64,000 nt of DNA from Lactococcus lactis. GTDB taxonomy: Bacteria > Bacillota > Bacilli > Lactobacillales > Streptococcaceae. The notes below the pieces were generated by a model, which was given only the letters and a program-made list of their open reading frames with translations, searched no databases and was not told the origin of the DNA. The stretch's first letter is position 1; each line of letters starts with the position of its first letter. The position numbers were made by a program, and so were the translations under genes. Shown here one piece after another: positions 26,631-35,663 of the stretch. The stretch is taken from NCBI RefSeq assembly GCF_029023865.1, contig NZ_CP118969.1, positions 930,001-994,000 of the forward strand, read 5' to 3'.

Positions 26631-28265
26631 ATGTTTAATGGAGGAACTGGTGGCCTTATTGGTTCGTGGCTCTTATATTTTCTGACCTCTTTTGGTGGGG
26701 TTAATCCTGGATTAGCTGCACTTTTAATTTCAGCTCGACTCGTTATAGATATGTTCTGGGCTCCTGCCGTTGCTGTTATTTCAGATAATTTTTATCACTT
26801 TGCACTCGGCCGAAAATATGGGCGTAGACGCTTCTTTTTAATTTTTGCAATTCCAACATCGGTTGCTTTTGCAGCGATGTGGATTCCAATGGCAGGTGGC
26901 CTTTCTTGGCTTTATTATCTTGTGTCATTTATACTTTTTGATTTTTGTTTGGATTTAGTTCTCATTCCTTGGGAAGCTATCCCTGCAGAAATTACCTCTA
27001 CCTATACACAACGTAATAAAATGGGGTCAATCAGAATGTGGGCTTCAGGTTTAGCCCAACCCTTAATAGCTTTTGTCCCGACTCTCTTTATGAAACTTTT
27101 ACCTGCTGAACATGGAATGCAAACTTCCGCCTGGGCCTTATTTGCAACAGCTTGTGTTTGGGGTGTGATTGGAATTATATTTACACTCTTTGTTTACTTT
27201 TCTTCTTGGGACCCTATTCTGATTTCTAAAGAAAAGACAGAACTTATGTTGCGGCATTTAGATGAAGAAAGAAAACGAGCTAAAACTCCTGCTAGGTTAT
27301 TCTTGGAAAATATTGCTAATTTACTTTTAACCTTAAGGATTAAAACTTTTCGTAAACATCTAGTTCTTTATTTCTCTACTTTTGGGATTATTGATTCTTT
27401 TACAGCTATTTTTGTTATCTTTGCGACGATTTCGTTTTTGCCAACTCTAACACTTGATCCAGCGCAAGCAGCTCTTATTTTAGCGACACCCTTATTGATT
27501 ATGACAATTGCATATACACCATTTGGAGCATGGCTTTTTAATCACCCCAAAATTGGACCACGCCTGCTTTACCTAATTGGTTTTGGCATTGGTATTTTAT
27601 CATGTATCACTTATGGTATTGTTTATTTCACAAGAGGAAGTTTATCAGAAGCTCAGATTACGGGACTCATCATTTTTACAACTTGTGTTTTCACTGTGGG
27701 TCGTAACATCATTGGGGGCCTTCCTTGGGTCGTCTTTCCTTTAATTCCTGATATTGATATGATCATTCATAAAGAACAGCGGGCAGGAGTTTTTGCTGGA
27801 GCTATGACTTTTGTACGTAAATTCACTAATATTGTCTTTAATGTTGTCATTGGAGCGGTTATGGGAGCTGCTGGTTATAACCAACATGTTTCTAATGTGG
27901 CAGATAAAATGTCAAATTATGTACAAGTGCACCATGTGACGACCAGACAAGCTTTTCACCATTTGGTAACAAGTTCTACATTAGAACATCAGATTCAAAG
28001 TGCAGGCTTTGGAATTGCTATGCTGATGACGTTTTTAGTTGGAGGCTTGATGCTGATTGCTTTATGGAATGCTTTTACTTTTAAACTTAATTCAAAAACA
28101 CATGCTATTTTGGTTGAAGAAATTTCACGTCTACAAAAGGCTGATTCGATTGGGGGAGAAGTGGCAGTAAAAAATGCTAAAGAGTCAGCTGACCTCAAAA
28201 CAAAACAAACAATTGAAGCTTTATCAGGCTTAAATTATGATAAATTCGTCTGGACTGGAAAATAA
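26631..28265 (+). CDS. GPH-family sugar:cation symporter, N terminus likely frameshifted
   Basis: A membrane carrier of the glycoside-pentoside-hexuronide family (MFS superfamily) with about 12 hydrophobic segments; GRKYGRRRFFLIFAIP is a typical cytoplasmic loop. The first in-frame ATG (26631) lies inside the first conserved segment, GIGSWDMFNGGTGG. A good SD (TTGGAGA) and ATG at 26521 instead begin 23 codons in another frame (MVGNEKINFLGNFLVSKQTK) that hit TAA at 26590. The 26631 frame is open upstream, without a start codon, to a TGA at 26532 and encodes the expected GIIGFHRALG. A single-base deletion in the A-rich run near 26566-26582 explains this. Substrate unknown. Confidence 0.75.
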   Translation: MFNGGTGGLIGSWLLYFLTSFGGVNPGLAALLISARLVIDMFWAPAVAVISDNFYHFALGRKYGRRRFFLIFAIPTSVAFAAMWIPMAGGLSWLYYLVSFILFDFCLDLVLIPWEAIPAEITSTYTQRNKMGSIRMWASGLAQPLIAFVPTLFMKLLPAEHGMQTSAWALFATACVWGVIGIIFTLFVYFSSWDPILISKEKTELMLRHLDEERKRAKTPARLFLENIANLLLTLRIKTFRKHLVLYFSTFGIIDSFTAIFVIFATISFLPTLTLDPAQAALILATPLLIMTIAYTPFGAWLFNHPKIGPRLLYLIGFGIGILSCITYGIVYFTRGSLSEAQITGLIIFTTCVFTVGRNIIGGLPWVVFPLIPDIDMIIHKEQRAGVFAGAMTFVRKFTNIVFNVVIGAVMGAAGYNQHVSNVADKMSNYVQVHHVTTRQAFHHLVTSSTLEHQIQSAGFGIAMLMTFLVGGLMLIALWNAFTFKLNSKTHAILVEEISRLQKADSIGGEVAVKNAKESADLKTKQTIEALSGLNYDKFVWTGK

Positions 28266-28272
28266 TATGTAA

Positions 28273-28302
28273 AAAAACGAGGCCTTAAATTTCCTCGTTT
28301 TT
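28273..28302. terminator. Bidirectional terminator, GPH and MATE genes
   Basis: AAAAACGAGG and CCTCGTTTTT form a 10-bp stem between convergent genes, with A and T runs on both sides. Confidence 0.85.
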
Positions 28303-28308
28303 AATATA

Positions 28309-29688
28309 TTATTCAGCAACGGCTAATTCAGGTTGATTTTCCATAAGTTTACCATTGTTTAATTTTAATAAATAAGGGATAAGCATGATGAGCCCTGCTA
28401 CAAAGGCAATTCCTTCTGTTAGGGTCATTGACCAGATGAGGCCAGTTAATCCGTAAAAATGATGTAAGATAATGACGATTGGGATATAAAGAATCCCTTG
28501 GATAGTAGACATTACCCCAGTTTGTGCACCTAGATCAGAAGCTTCAAAAATTCCAGTAAATAATCCCGAAAAACCATTGAAGACAGATGAAACCAGTTGT
28601 GCGGCTAGTACGATTAAGCCCACTTTGATTACTGCACTATCATCAGTAAAGAGTTGCATGACAGGAACTCTAAAAAGATAGACAATTAAAGCAAAGAGAA
28701 TAGAAATTCCGCCAATCCAAAGAGTTAACTCTTTAAGTGCTTCTTTTAATCGTTGAGTATTGTTTGAAGCAAAACTATAGGCAAAGAGTGGAATGGCCCC
28801 TAAAAAGAGTCCCATAGTCAAAAATTCAGGCAGTTGAGTGATTCTAAGGGCAATCCCAAAGCTAGCAAGAACATTATCACCATATTGAACAGAAAAGTGA
28901 TTTAACAAAAGTGTTGTGACAATCATAAATACTGATTTGAAAACTTCTGCAATCCCAATTTTATAGATTTCAAATTGGTCTTTTAAACTGATTTTAAAAT
29001 GTTTTAAAAATCCTTTAAGCGATTCACTTTTATTTTCTAAAAACCAGACATAATAAGCTGTAGAAGCTAGATTTGCAATCACCATTGAAAGTCCAGCCCC
29101 AATGACATGAAGATTTAAAACTAGGATAAAGAGGGCATCTAAGACAATACTAGTCGCAACCCCAACGAACATGCCATACATTGATTCTTTTGAGGCACCT
29201 TCTGCACGAACTAATTGTTCCAGTCCATAGTTTAAAATCATACTAAAACCACCACCTAATAAAACTCCAGCATATTCTTTAGTATAAATAAGAGTTGCGG
29301 CGTCTGCTCCTAAAATATGAGCGATTGGACTTAAAAAGAAAAGCGAAACAAGCCCAATAAGCAAACCAATGATTAAACTCATATAAAAAGAATAACCAGC
29401 GATTTTCTTTCCTTTTTCTTTATCGCCAGAACCTAGCAGACGAGTAATAAAGGTTCCGCCTCCGACACCAAAAAGGTTTCCGATGGCCATAAAAACAATG
29501 GTTATTGTTAAACCTAGAGTGATTGTTGACATCATATTTGTGTCATGGACAAGGCCGATAAAGTAGGCATTGATTAAGTTATAGATTGTTGTTGCGGAAA
29601 TGCCAATCATCATGGGGATTGATAAGTGAGCAATTGCTTTTCTGATGGGCGCTTCCTTAAGATAATAAGAGTTGGATTTTTTACTCAT
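28309..29688 (-). CDS. MATE family efflux transporter
   Basis: A 459-aa protein with about 12 membrane segments and two MatE repeats (IPMMIGISATTIYNLINAYF; GIGE-less second half starting near residue 235). It is similar in layout to MepA/NorM drug:cation antiporters. It is transcribed from its own TTGACA/TATGAT promoter, covered by a 38-bp palindrome. Together with the CorA-like gene upstream and the divergent MarR gene it forms one regulated module, so a role in export of a toxic compound sensed by the MarR protein is likely. Confidence 0.88.
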   Translation of the reverse strand: MSKKSNSYYLKEAPIRKAIAHLSIPMMIGISATTIYNLINAYFIGLVHDTNMMSTITLGLTITIVFMAIGNLFGVGGGTFITRLLGSGDKEKGKKIAGYSFYMSLIIGLLIGLVSLFFLSPIAHILGADAATLIYTKEYAGVLLGGGFSMILNYGLEQLVRAEGASKESMYGMFVGVATSIVLDALFILVLNLHVIGAGLSMVIANLASTAYYVWFLENKSESLKGFLKHFKISLKDQFEIYKIGIAEVFKSVFMIVTTLLLNHFSVQYGDNVLASFGIALRITQLPEFLTMGLFLGAIPLFAYSFASNNTQRLKEALKELTLWIGGISILFALIVYLFRVPVMQLFTDDSAVIKVGLIVLAAQLVSSVFNGFSGLFTGIFEASDLGAQTGVMSTIQGILYIPIVIILHHFYGLTGLIWSMTLTEGIAFVAGLIMLIPYLLKLNNGKLMENQPELAVAE

Positions 29689-29721
29689 TTTTATTGTTTT
29701 TCTTTCTGAATCGAAATGATA

Positions 29722-29785
29722 GATATTCTAATAGTTAGATATCTAACTATTAGAATATCATAATAATTATTTTTTGTTTTGTCAA
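29722..29785 (-). promoter_or_regulatory. MATE promoter with 38-bp perfect palindromic operator
   Basis: On the minus strand TTGACA (29785-29780) and TATGAT (29762-29757) are 17 bp apart. Bases 29722-29759 are a perfect 38-bp palindrome centred on TTAGATATCTAA. It overlaps the -10 and covers the transcription start. The same core occurs twice near the CorA and marR promoters. Confidence 0.8.
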
Positions 29786-29792
29786 CCCAAAA

Positions 29793-30698
29793 CTATCGTT
29801 TAGAAAAATAATCTTTTTTGACGAAGAAGAGAGTCAGTAAAACTGACAAGAAAAGGGCTAGTAAACAAATGATTTCCCAAGATATTTTTGGGAGATTAGT
29901 CAAGGGCAGAGGAACATTCATACCATAAAAACTAAAAATGATGGTAGGAATAGTCAGAATAATTGAATAAGAGGTCAAAAATTTCATGACACTATTTGTA
30001 TTATTATTAATGATTGAATCATAAGAATCAGTCATCTCATTCAAAATCCTATTTGAAATATTAGACATATCAAAAGCTTGGTCAACTTCAATCATTAAAT
30101 CATCAAGAAGTTCCTTTTCATCATCATAAAGTTTTAAATATTTACCACTTTTAATTTTAGAAATGACTAAAGAATTTGATTTCAAGGACATAATGAAATA
30201 AATTAAACTTCGCTCAATTTTCATCAAATTAATCAAGTCTTCATTTTTCGGTGCCTTACCCAAAGTTTGTTCAATTAATATTCTTTTACGATTGAGAATT
30301 CTAATTTTATCGACATAAATTTTGGCAATAGCTAGCATGAAATGAAGGACAAAAGAAGTCTTATGTTTTGGATTTAACTGATGAAGCAGTTTTGAATTTT
30401 TCAAGATTGTTGCCATCTTTTTATCCGCTACATTTGTGATGATGACCTCTTTTGCTACAATAAAACTCATAGGTCCCGATGAATAATAAGCCACATCTGT
30501 TTGATCTTCAAATGGCATATCAAAAATAATGAGTAGACTTTTAGTTTCATCGTCAATCTCTATTCGAGCACTCTCGTCCTTATCTGTTGCATAAGATAAG
30601 AACTCTTCCGGAATGTGATATGTTTTTGAGAGATAACTTTTATCAAACAGTTTTTGGTCTGAGAAATTAATCCATTCTCTTGTTAAATTTTCAGACAT
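29793..30698 (-). CDS. CorA-family magnesium/divalent cation transporter
   Basis: A 301-aa inner-membrane channel protein. It has a long cytoplasmic N-terminal domain and two C-terminal membrane helices, with the CorA signature YGMN just after the first helix (FSFYGMNVPLPLTN). A basic tail, KKDYFSKR, follows. The start at 30698 has AAGGAG 6 bases away; an upstream in-frame ATG at 30716 lies before that SD. Its promoter carries a TTAGA-type operator, so it is co-controlled with the MATE gene, which is unusual for a magnesium channel. Confidence 0.88.
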   Translation of the reverse strand: MSENLTREWINFSDQKLFDKSYLSKTYHIPEEFLSYATDKDESARIEIDDETKSLLIIFDMPFEDQTDVAYYSSGPMSFIVAKEVIITNVADKKMATILKNSKLLHQLNPKHKTSFVLHFMLAIAKIYVDKIRILNRKRILIEQTLGKAPKNEDLINLMKIERSLIYFIMSLKSNSLVISKIKSGKYLKLYDDEKELLDDLMIEVDQAFDMSNISNRILNEMTDSYDSIINNNTNSVMKFLTSYSIILTIPTIIFSFYGMNVPLPLTNLPKISWEIICLLALFLSVLLTLFFVKKDYFSKR

Positions 30699-30721
30699 TT
30701 GATTCTCCTTTTTCAAAAAAT

Positions 30722-30837
30722 AGTTAGAGTTCTAACTAACAAGAATTATCATAAATCAAATAAACGAAAATGTCAAGAACTAACTGTTAGATATCTAATT
30801 GTTATAAATTGACAAATGAATAAAAGACCATTATACT
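30722..30837. promoter_or_regulatory. Divergent CorA/marR promoters and MarR operators
   Basis: Minus strand: TTGACA (30776-30771), 17 bp, TATGAT (30753-30748), with operator AGTTAGAGTTCTAACT at 30722-30737 downstream. Plus strand: TTGACA (30809-30814), 17 bp, TATACT (30832-30837), with TTAGATATCTAA at 30787-30798 just upstream of the -35. The shared TTAGA..TCTAA core marks the likely MarR binding sites. Confidence 0.7.
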
Positions 30838-30879
30838 AAGAAATAAGAAACAGCAAATCAAATAAGAGGAGTCCTCCAA

Positions 30880-31299
30880 ATGGCTAATACAATCTATTCA
30901 AATTTATTTCGTTCTATTTCACAAAAATCAATGATGACCTCTAGTCAAATGATGAAAGATTTAGAAGTGAATCATCAACAAGCTAGAGTAATCGCATATA
31001 TTGCAGAAAATCAAGATAAAGGTCTCATCCAAAAAGATTTAGCAGAAGTATTTAATAGACGAGGAGCAAGTATAACAAGTATGCTCCAAGGTTTGGAAAA
31101 AAAAGGATATATCGAAAGACGAATTCCTAAAGAGAATGAACGTCAAAAAAATATCTATATTTTGCCCAAAGGGCTAAAAATTATTAATCAGATTAATCAA
31201 ATATTTGAAGCATCTGAAAAGAAATTGATTGAACCCTTGACCGAGAAAGAACAAGCTGAATTCTTGAGACTCTTAGAAAAAATCGATGACAATTTATAA
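30880..31299 (+). CDS. MarR family transcriptional regulator
   Basis: A 139-aa winged-helix repressor (QARVIAYIAENQDKGLIQKDLAEVF, RRGASITSMLQGLEKKGYIERR). It probably binds the TTAGATATCTAA palindromes at its own, the CorA and the MATE promoters. The SD is GAGGAG. It is monocistronic with a terminator. Confidence 0.9.
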   Translation: MANTIYSNLFRSISQKSMMTSSQMMKDLEVNHQQARVIAYIAENQDKGLIQKDLAEVFNRRGASITSMLQGLEKKGYIERRIPKENERQKNIYILPKGLKIINQINQIFEASEKKLIEPLTEKEQAEFLRLLEKIDDNL

Positions 31300-31308
31300 G
31301 ATAATAGG

Positions 31309-31340
31309 AAAAAGACTAATAATTACGTTAGTCTTTTTTT
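31309..31340 (+). terminator. Terminator after marR
   Basis: AAAAAGACTAA and TTAGTCTTTTT form an 11-bp stem with an 8-base loop, continuing into T7. Confidence 0.85.
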
Positions 31341-31410
31341 ATTTTAGTCCAATCCAATGCGTTTCTCAAAATAATATTATAGACTTTCTTTAAAAAAGAT
31401 GACAGATTTC

Positions 31411-31465
31411 TTGACAAGTAAAATATAAAAAAGTATAATTTCTTTATCGTTTACAAACGTAAACG
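31411..31465 (+). promoter_or_regulatory. Consensus promoter with operator upstream of dxsB
   Basis: TTGACA (31411-31416), 17 bp, TATAAT (31434-31439) is a perfect sigma-A promoter. CGTTTAC-AAAC-GTAAACG (31448-31465), a perfect 7-bp inverted repeat, sits at the transcription start. It resembles LacI-family or cre-like operators, so the gene was probably strongly expressed but repressed. Confidence 0.75.
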
Positions 31466-31552
31466 TTAATGTTATATTAGCTTATTAAACTTAAATAATA
31501 TTAAATTTTACTCGCAGCTTTATAATCTAAATAGAACTAGGAAGAAAAAATT

Positions 31553-33352
31553 ATGACAGTATTAGACAAAGTAAATGACCCCAAAGACATCAAGGCTCTT
31601 ACAGCGCTAGAACTAGAAGAGCTTGCTACAAATGTACGCGATGCAATTCTTAATCGTGTCAGTCAATATCCAGGGGGCCATCTCGGACTAAATCTTGGTG
31701 TGGTAGAAATGACTGTTGCTTTACATAAAGTCTTTAACTCACCTGTTGATAAATTAATATGGGACGTTAGTCATCAAAGCTATCCGCATAAAGTTTTAAC
31801 AGGACGTAAAGAATTTTTTACTGACAAAGACAAATTTTCTGGAACAACAGGCTATACAGACCCTGAAGAAAATGAACATGACTTTATACGAGTAGGTCAT
31901 ACATCTACATCTATTGCAACAGCTATGGGATACGCCTTGGCTCGAGATATGCAAGGAAAAAATGAAAATATTGTAGCCATCATTGGTGATGGCGCGCTCT
32001 CAGGAGGACTTGCATTTGAGGGACTTGATGGCGCAGGTACACTTAACGGGAAGCTTATTATTATTGTAAATGATAATGAAATGGCCATCACCGAAAATCA
32101 TGGAGGAATCTATCAACATCTTGCAGATCTGCGAGCAAGTAAAGGAACCTCAGCAAATAATCTTTTTAAATCATTTGGGCTTGATTACCGTTACCTTGAG
32201 GAGGGAAATGATATCCAAAGTTTGATTGCCCTTTTTGAATCAGTAAAAGATATCAATCGTCCAATTGTTCTTCATATTCACACAGAGAAAGGACATGGCT
32301 ATAAACCAGCAGTTGAAAATAAAGAAGGAATGCACCAAGTCTTTGCACCCTTTGATATTGCTACAGGTCAACCAGTCAATAGCTCAACCAATATCGTTCG
32401 CAGCTATAATAATGTATTTCTTGACTTTATGGAAGAAAAGTTATCCAAAGGTGACAATCTTATCGCCATTAATGCCGCAATTCCAATGTTCTTTGGCCTG
32501 TCACAATTTGCTAAGAATCATCCAAAAAATTATGTTGATGGAGGAATTGCTGAACAATATACAGTGACACTTGGTGGAGCAATCGCAGCAGCAGGAACTC
32601 GAGCTATTATTTTCCAAAATGCAACTTTCTTACAACGTGCTTATGACCAACTTAACCATGATTTGGCACTGAATAAAGAACCAGCAATTGTTATTATCAG
32701 TAATAGTCAAATTGGCGGAACAAACGATACTCATCAAGGAAGTTTTGTTTATAGTCAAACATCAAATATTCCCAATGTAATTGACCTTGCAGCAACAAGT
32801 GAAGAAGACCTTTTTGCAATGCTTAATTGGGCATATAATCAACATGAACATCCAGTATTTATACACTTGCCAGAGCATACTTTGGAAAATCGCCCAACAA
32901 AAATTACTGATTTTAGTAAACCTCAGTATGAAGTTGTTAAGTCTGGCGAAAAAGTTGCAATCTTAGGACTTGGTGCAATGCTTGAGAAAGCTGAAAATGT
33001 CGCATAAGAACTTGAAAAATCAGGATTTAATCCAACGGTTGTAAATCCATTCTTTGCAAATCTTTTGGATGTAGCTGCTTTAGACAAATTATCTGAAACT
33101 CATGGACTCTTTGTTACGATTGAAGATGGCACTAAAGATGGGGGATTTGGTCAAAAAGTGGCGACCTATTTGGCAAGTAAAGGGATAAAAACACTTGTAT
33201 ATGGTGCAGATACTGAGTTTATTGATGCTGTTCCAAAAGAAGAACTTTACAATCGTTATCACATAAGACCAGAACTTATGGCAACTGATATTATTGAAGC
33301 AACCAAAGAATCTAAAGGACCTAATTTTTTTAAGAAAATATTTTCTAAATAA
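31553..33352 (+). pseudogene. dxsB: 1-deoxy-D-xylulose-5-phosphate synthase-like, interrupted by stop codon
   Basis: A thiamine-diphosphate transketolase-like protein of the DXS type. Motifs are YPGGHLGLNLGVVEMTVALH, WDVSHQSYPHKVLTGR, the ThDP motif GDGALSGG...NDN, the central Pyr domain DGGIAEQ, and a C-terminal transketolase domain. An in-frame TAA at 33005-33007 (AENVA-stop-ELEKSGF) splits it; the frame then continues to 33352. One codon change, for example from CAA, restores a 599-aa protein of normal DXS length. The first 484 residues alone lack the C-terminal domain. Lactococci are known to make isoprenoids by the mevalonate route, so loss would be tolerated. Confidence 0.85.
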
Positions 33353-33400
33353 AAGTTTTTGGAGGCAGAGCTTATCTCCTAGATAAAATATGAAATAAAT

Positions 33401-33443
33401 AGCTAAAAAAGATACTAGCGATTAACTAGTATCTTTTTTAGCT
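33401..33443. terminator. Bidirectional terminator, dxsB and SDR genes
   Basis: A perfect 18-bp stem (AGCTAAAAAAGATACTAG and its complement) with a 7-base loop lies between the convergent genes. Confidence 0.9.
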
Positions 33444-33456
33444 AAGATATTAAATA

Positions 33457-34188
33457 TTAAGCATTTTGATTGGTTGCAGCAATATCAATTTCTCTGATGT
33501 TGACCGTTTGAGGCATATCATAAATGAATTTCACGGTTTGCGCCACTCTTTCAGGAGCAAGTGTTATACCACCCATTGATTCTTTCCAAAGATTATAATC
33601 ATTTAGGGCACTTTCGTCAGTAACATGTGTCAATAATTCTGTTTCGGCAGCACCAGGTGCAACAAGTGAAATTCGAACATTTTTACCAGAAACTTCCTCT
33701 CTGATAGTTTCACTTAAACCATGAACACCAAATTTTGAAGCGACATAAGCGGCGTGATTGGTAAAAGTTTTTTTACCAGCAAGAGAAGACATGTTAATTA
33801 CTGTTCCTCCTTGGCGTTCAACCATTTGTGGAAGAACAATTTGCATTCCATTAAGGACACCCAAAACATTAGTATCCATCATTTGTTTCCATTCTGCTGG
33901 ATTTTGATTAAGAACATTTCCTAATAACATGACACCTGCATTATTGACTAGAAGATCAGTTTTGTCATATTTTTCTTCAGCTTTAGTAATTGCATTTTCA
34001 AATGATGTTTTGTCCGTGACATCTACAGATTCCACAAGGACATTCGTAAAATCAAGGGGCAAGGCTTTGATTTTATCTGTACGACGACCTAAAAGCAACA
34101 TTGGGAATCCATCAGCATTAAATAATTTTGCAATTTCAGCACCAAATCCTGAACTTGCTCCTGTTATAACAATAAGTGGTTTAGACAT
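33457..34188 (-). CDS. Short-chain dehydrogenase/reductase
   Basis: A 243-aa NAD(P)-dependent oxidoreductase. It has the Rossmann motif TGASSGFG at the N terminus, NNAG (LLVNNAGVML), catalytic Ser in NMSSLAG and YxxxK in YVASK. It belongs to the YdfG/serine-3-dehydrogenase-like group; the substrate is unknown. The start at 34188 has AAGGAG. It is driven by a MerR-type promoter and divergent from the merR gene, so it is probably induced by a reactive compound. Confidence 0.9.
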   Translation of the reverse strand: MSKPLIVITGASSGFGAEIAKLFNADGFPMLLLGRRTDKIKALPLDFTNVLVESVDVTDKTSFENAITKAEEKYDKTDLLVNNAGVMLLGNVLNQNPAEWKQMMDTNVLGVLNGMQIVLPQMVERQGGTVINMSSLAGKKTFTNHAAYVASKFGVHGLSETIREEVSGKNVRISLVAPGAAETELLTHVTDESALNDYNLWKESMGGITLAPERVAQTVKFIYDMPQTVNIREIDIAATNQNA

Positions 34189-34224
34189 TTTATTTCTCCT
34201 TAAGAGTATTTTTTTGATATACTG

Positions 34225-34255
34225 ATTATACAACATGGAGTTAACTCCATGTCAA
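34225..34255 (-). promoter_or_regulatory. MerR-type promoter with 19-bp spacer
   Basis: On the minus strand TTGACA (34255-34250) and TATAAT (34230-34225) are separated by 19 bp. The spacer carries the palindrome ACATGGAGTTAACTCCATGT (34233-34252). An overlong spacer with a central operator is the hallmark of MerR-activated promoters, here serving the SDR gene. Confidence 0.88.
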
Positions 34256-34264
34256 GGAGAAAGA

Positions 34265-34699
34265 ATGACAAAATATACAATTGGCGATATTTCACGTAAA
34301 TTAAACGTTTCTAACGATGCTGTACGTTATTATGATAAGGAAGGTTTGCTCCCTTTTGCTAAAAGAAATAAAGCTGGTCGAAGAGAATTTACAGATGACG
34401 ATCTTGGCTATATTGAAGTCATTGATTGTTTAAAAAAATCAGGCATACCCATAAAAGATATTGCTCAATTTATTGATTGGTGTATGGAGGGCGATTCAAC
34501 ACTTGATGAACGTTTAGATTTTATGAAAACACACGAAGAGCAATTAGAAGAAAAAATTAAAGTTTTAGAAATGAATTTGGCCTTTTTAAGATGGAAAATT
34601 TGGTACTATCAAACAGCATCAGAAGCAGGCACTGAAAGTATCCACTTTATTCCGGGAACAACACAAGTTAAACCAGAGATAAGAGATATTTTCAAATAA
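34265..34699 (+). CDS. MerR family transcriptional regulator
   Basis: A 144-aa regulator with an N-terminal MerR helix-turn-helix (YTIGDISRKLNVSNDAVRYYDKEGLLPFAKR) and a coiled-coil dimerisation helix (KTHEEQLEEKIKVLEMNLAFL). There is no cysteine cluster, so it is not a metal sensor of the classic type; the AdhR/aldehyde-responsive group is a possibility. The start at 34265 has an AAGGAG SD that overlaps the promoter of the divergent SDR gene. Confidence 0.9.
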   Translation: MTKYTIGDISRKLNVSNDAVRYYDKEGLLPFAKRNKAGRREFTDDDLGYIEVIDCLKKSGIPIKDIAQFIDWCMEGDSTLDERLDFMKTHEEQLEEKIKVLEMNLAFLRWKIWYYQTASEAGTESIHFIPGTTQVKPEIRDIFK

Positions 34700-34702
34700 T
34701 AT

Positions 34703-34739
34703 AAAAAAAACAAAACATATTTTTTACGCTTTGTTTTTT
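34703..34739. terminator. Possible terminator between merR and EamA genes
   Basis: An A-rich/T-rich inverted repeat (AAAAAAACAAA / TTTGTTTTTTT) lies between convergent genes. The stem is almost all A-U. Confidence 0.5.
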
Positions 34740-35626
34740 TATTTTTTCTTAGTTGGAAAATTTATGAGAAATAGCGACAGAAAGACGACAAAAATACCTA
34801 ACTGTTGGAATCCTAAAAATGAAACGCCTAGGAATAAAGGGGAAATTAAAATAGCGGTGACAGGTTCAAGCATTCCAAGCATACCAACAATATGAGGTTC
34901 TGTATATTTTAGACTATTGATATAAAGAGAGTAAGCTAAGAGCGTTCCAACAACAACGATGAGGCTGACCAAAAGTAAATCAGTCTGATCAAAATTTTTA
35001 GGTAAATTTGTGACTGGATGTAAGAAATTAGAAATGACACCACCAATTAATAAGGCCCAAGCAACAAGGCTTAAAGGAGAGTGTTCTTTGATAAGTGGAC
35101 ATGGAATAAGAGTGTAAGCACAAACACCAAGGGCGGATAAAAGCCCCCAAACAAGAGCAGAAGCTGAAAAACTAAGTTCTCCAATATTTCCATTGGTCAC
35201 AAGCAGAAAAACACCAATTAAAGAAAGAAAAATGGCAATAATATCAAGACGACGTGGAATTGCTTTACTTTTGATAGCTAAAATAATAATAATGATGGAG
35301 GGACCTAGGGATTGTAAAATAGTTGCAATAGCTGCATTTCCATAATAAACAGATAATAGAAAAGAAGATTGTGCAAAAAGTACTCCGAAAATCCCAAAAG
35401 CTACAATTCTTAGACTTGATTTTACAGAAGACCAGACACTAAAAATGTTGTGCTTAGTAATTGCTAACCAAGCAAGTAACAACAAGCCTGAAAAGAGCAT
35501 GCGCGTGGTAACTAGCCAACCTGGCTCAATAGAACAACGATTAAAGAGGAGTCCAGCAATAATACTACTAATCCCAAAAAAGGCGGCTCCCAAAGAAGCG
35601 TAAATAATTCCTTTAAATTTAGTCAT
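34739..35626 (-). CDS. EamA/DMT family transporter
   Basis: A 295-aa protein with ten predicted membrane helices in two EamA repeats (first at about 5-135, second at about 150-285, with LGMLEPVTAILISPLFLG). Such proteins usually export amino acids or other metabolites. The start codon lacks its own SD and is overlapped by the end of a 14-codon upstream ORF, so translation may be coupled to it. Confidence 0.85.
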   Translation of the reverse strand: MTKFKGIIYASLGAAFFGISSIIAGLLFNRCSIEPGWLVTTRMLFSGLLLLAWLAITKHNIFSVWSSVKSSLRIVAFGIFGVLFAQSSFLLSVYYGNAAIATILQSLGPSIIIIILAIKSKAIPRRLDIIAIFLSLIGVFLLVTNGNIGELSFSASALVWGLLSALGVCAYTLIPCPLIKEHSPLSLVAWALLIGGVISNFLHPVTNLPKNFDQTDLLLVSLIVVVGTLLAYSLYINSLKYTEPHIVGMLGMLEPVTAILISPLFLGVSFLGFQQLGIFVVFLSLFLINFPTKKK

Positions 35627-35663
35627 ATATGTACCATGTGTTGAGTTTTTTTGTTTTTGACAT
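35619..35663 (-). CDS. Small upstream ORF overlapping EamA start
   Basis: An SD (TTGAGGAT) and ATG open a 14-codon ORF, MSKTKKLNTWYIYD, whose TAA overlaps the EamA start region (ATGACTAA). It may act as a leader peptide that couples or senses translation. No homology is claimed. Confidence 0.4.
   Translation of the reverse strand: MSKTKKLNTWYIYD

Noticed and set aside
30867-30879. Hairpin masking the marR SD (GAGGAGTCCTC)
   Set aside because: The symmetric element has a one-base centre and cannot fold as a hairpin.
34739-35626. Drug-efflux annotation for the EamA protein
   Set aside because: Sequence supports only the DMT/EamA family; the substrate cannot be told.
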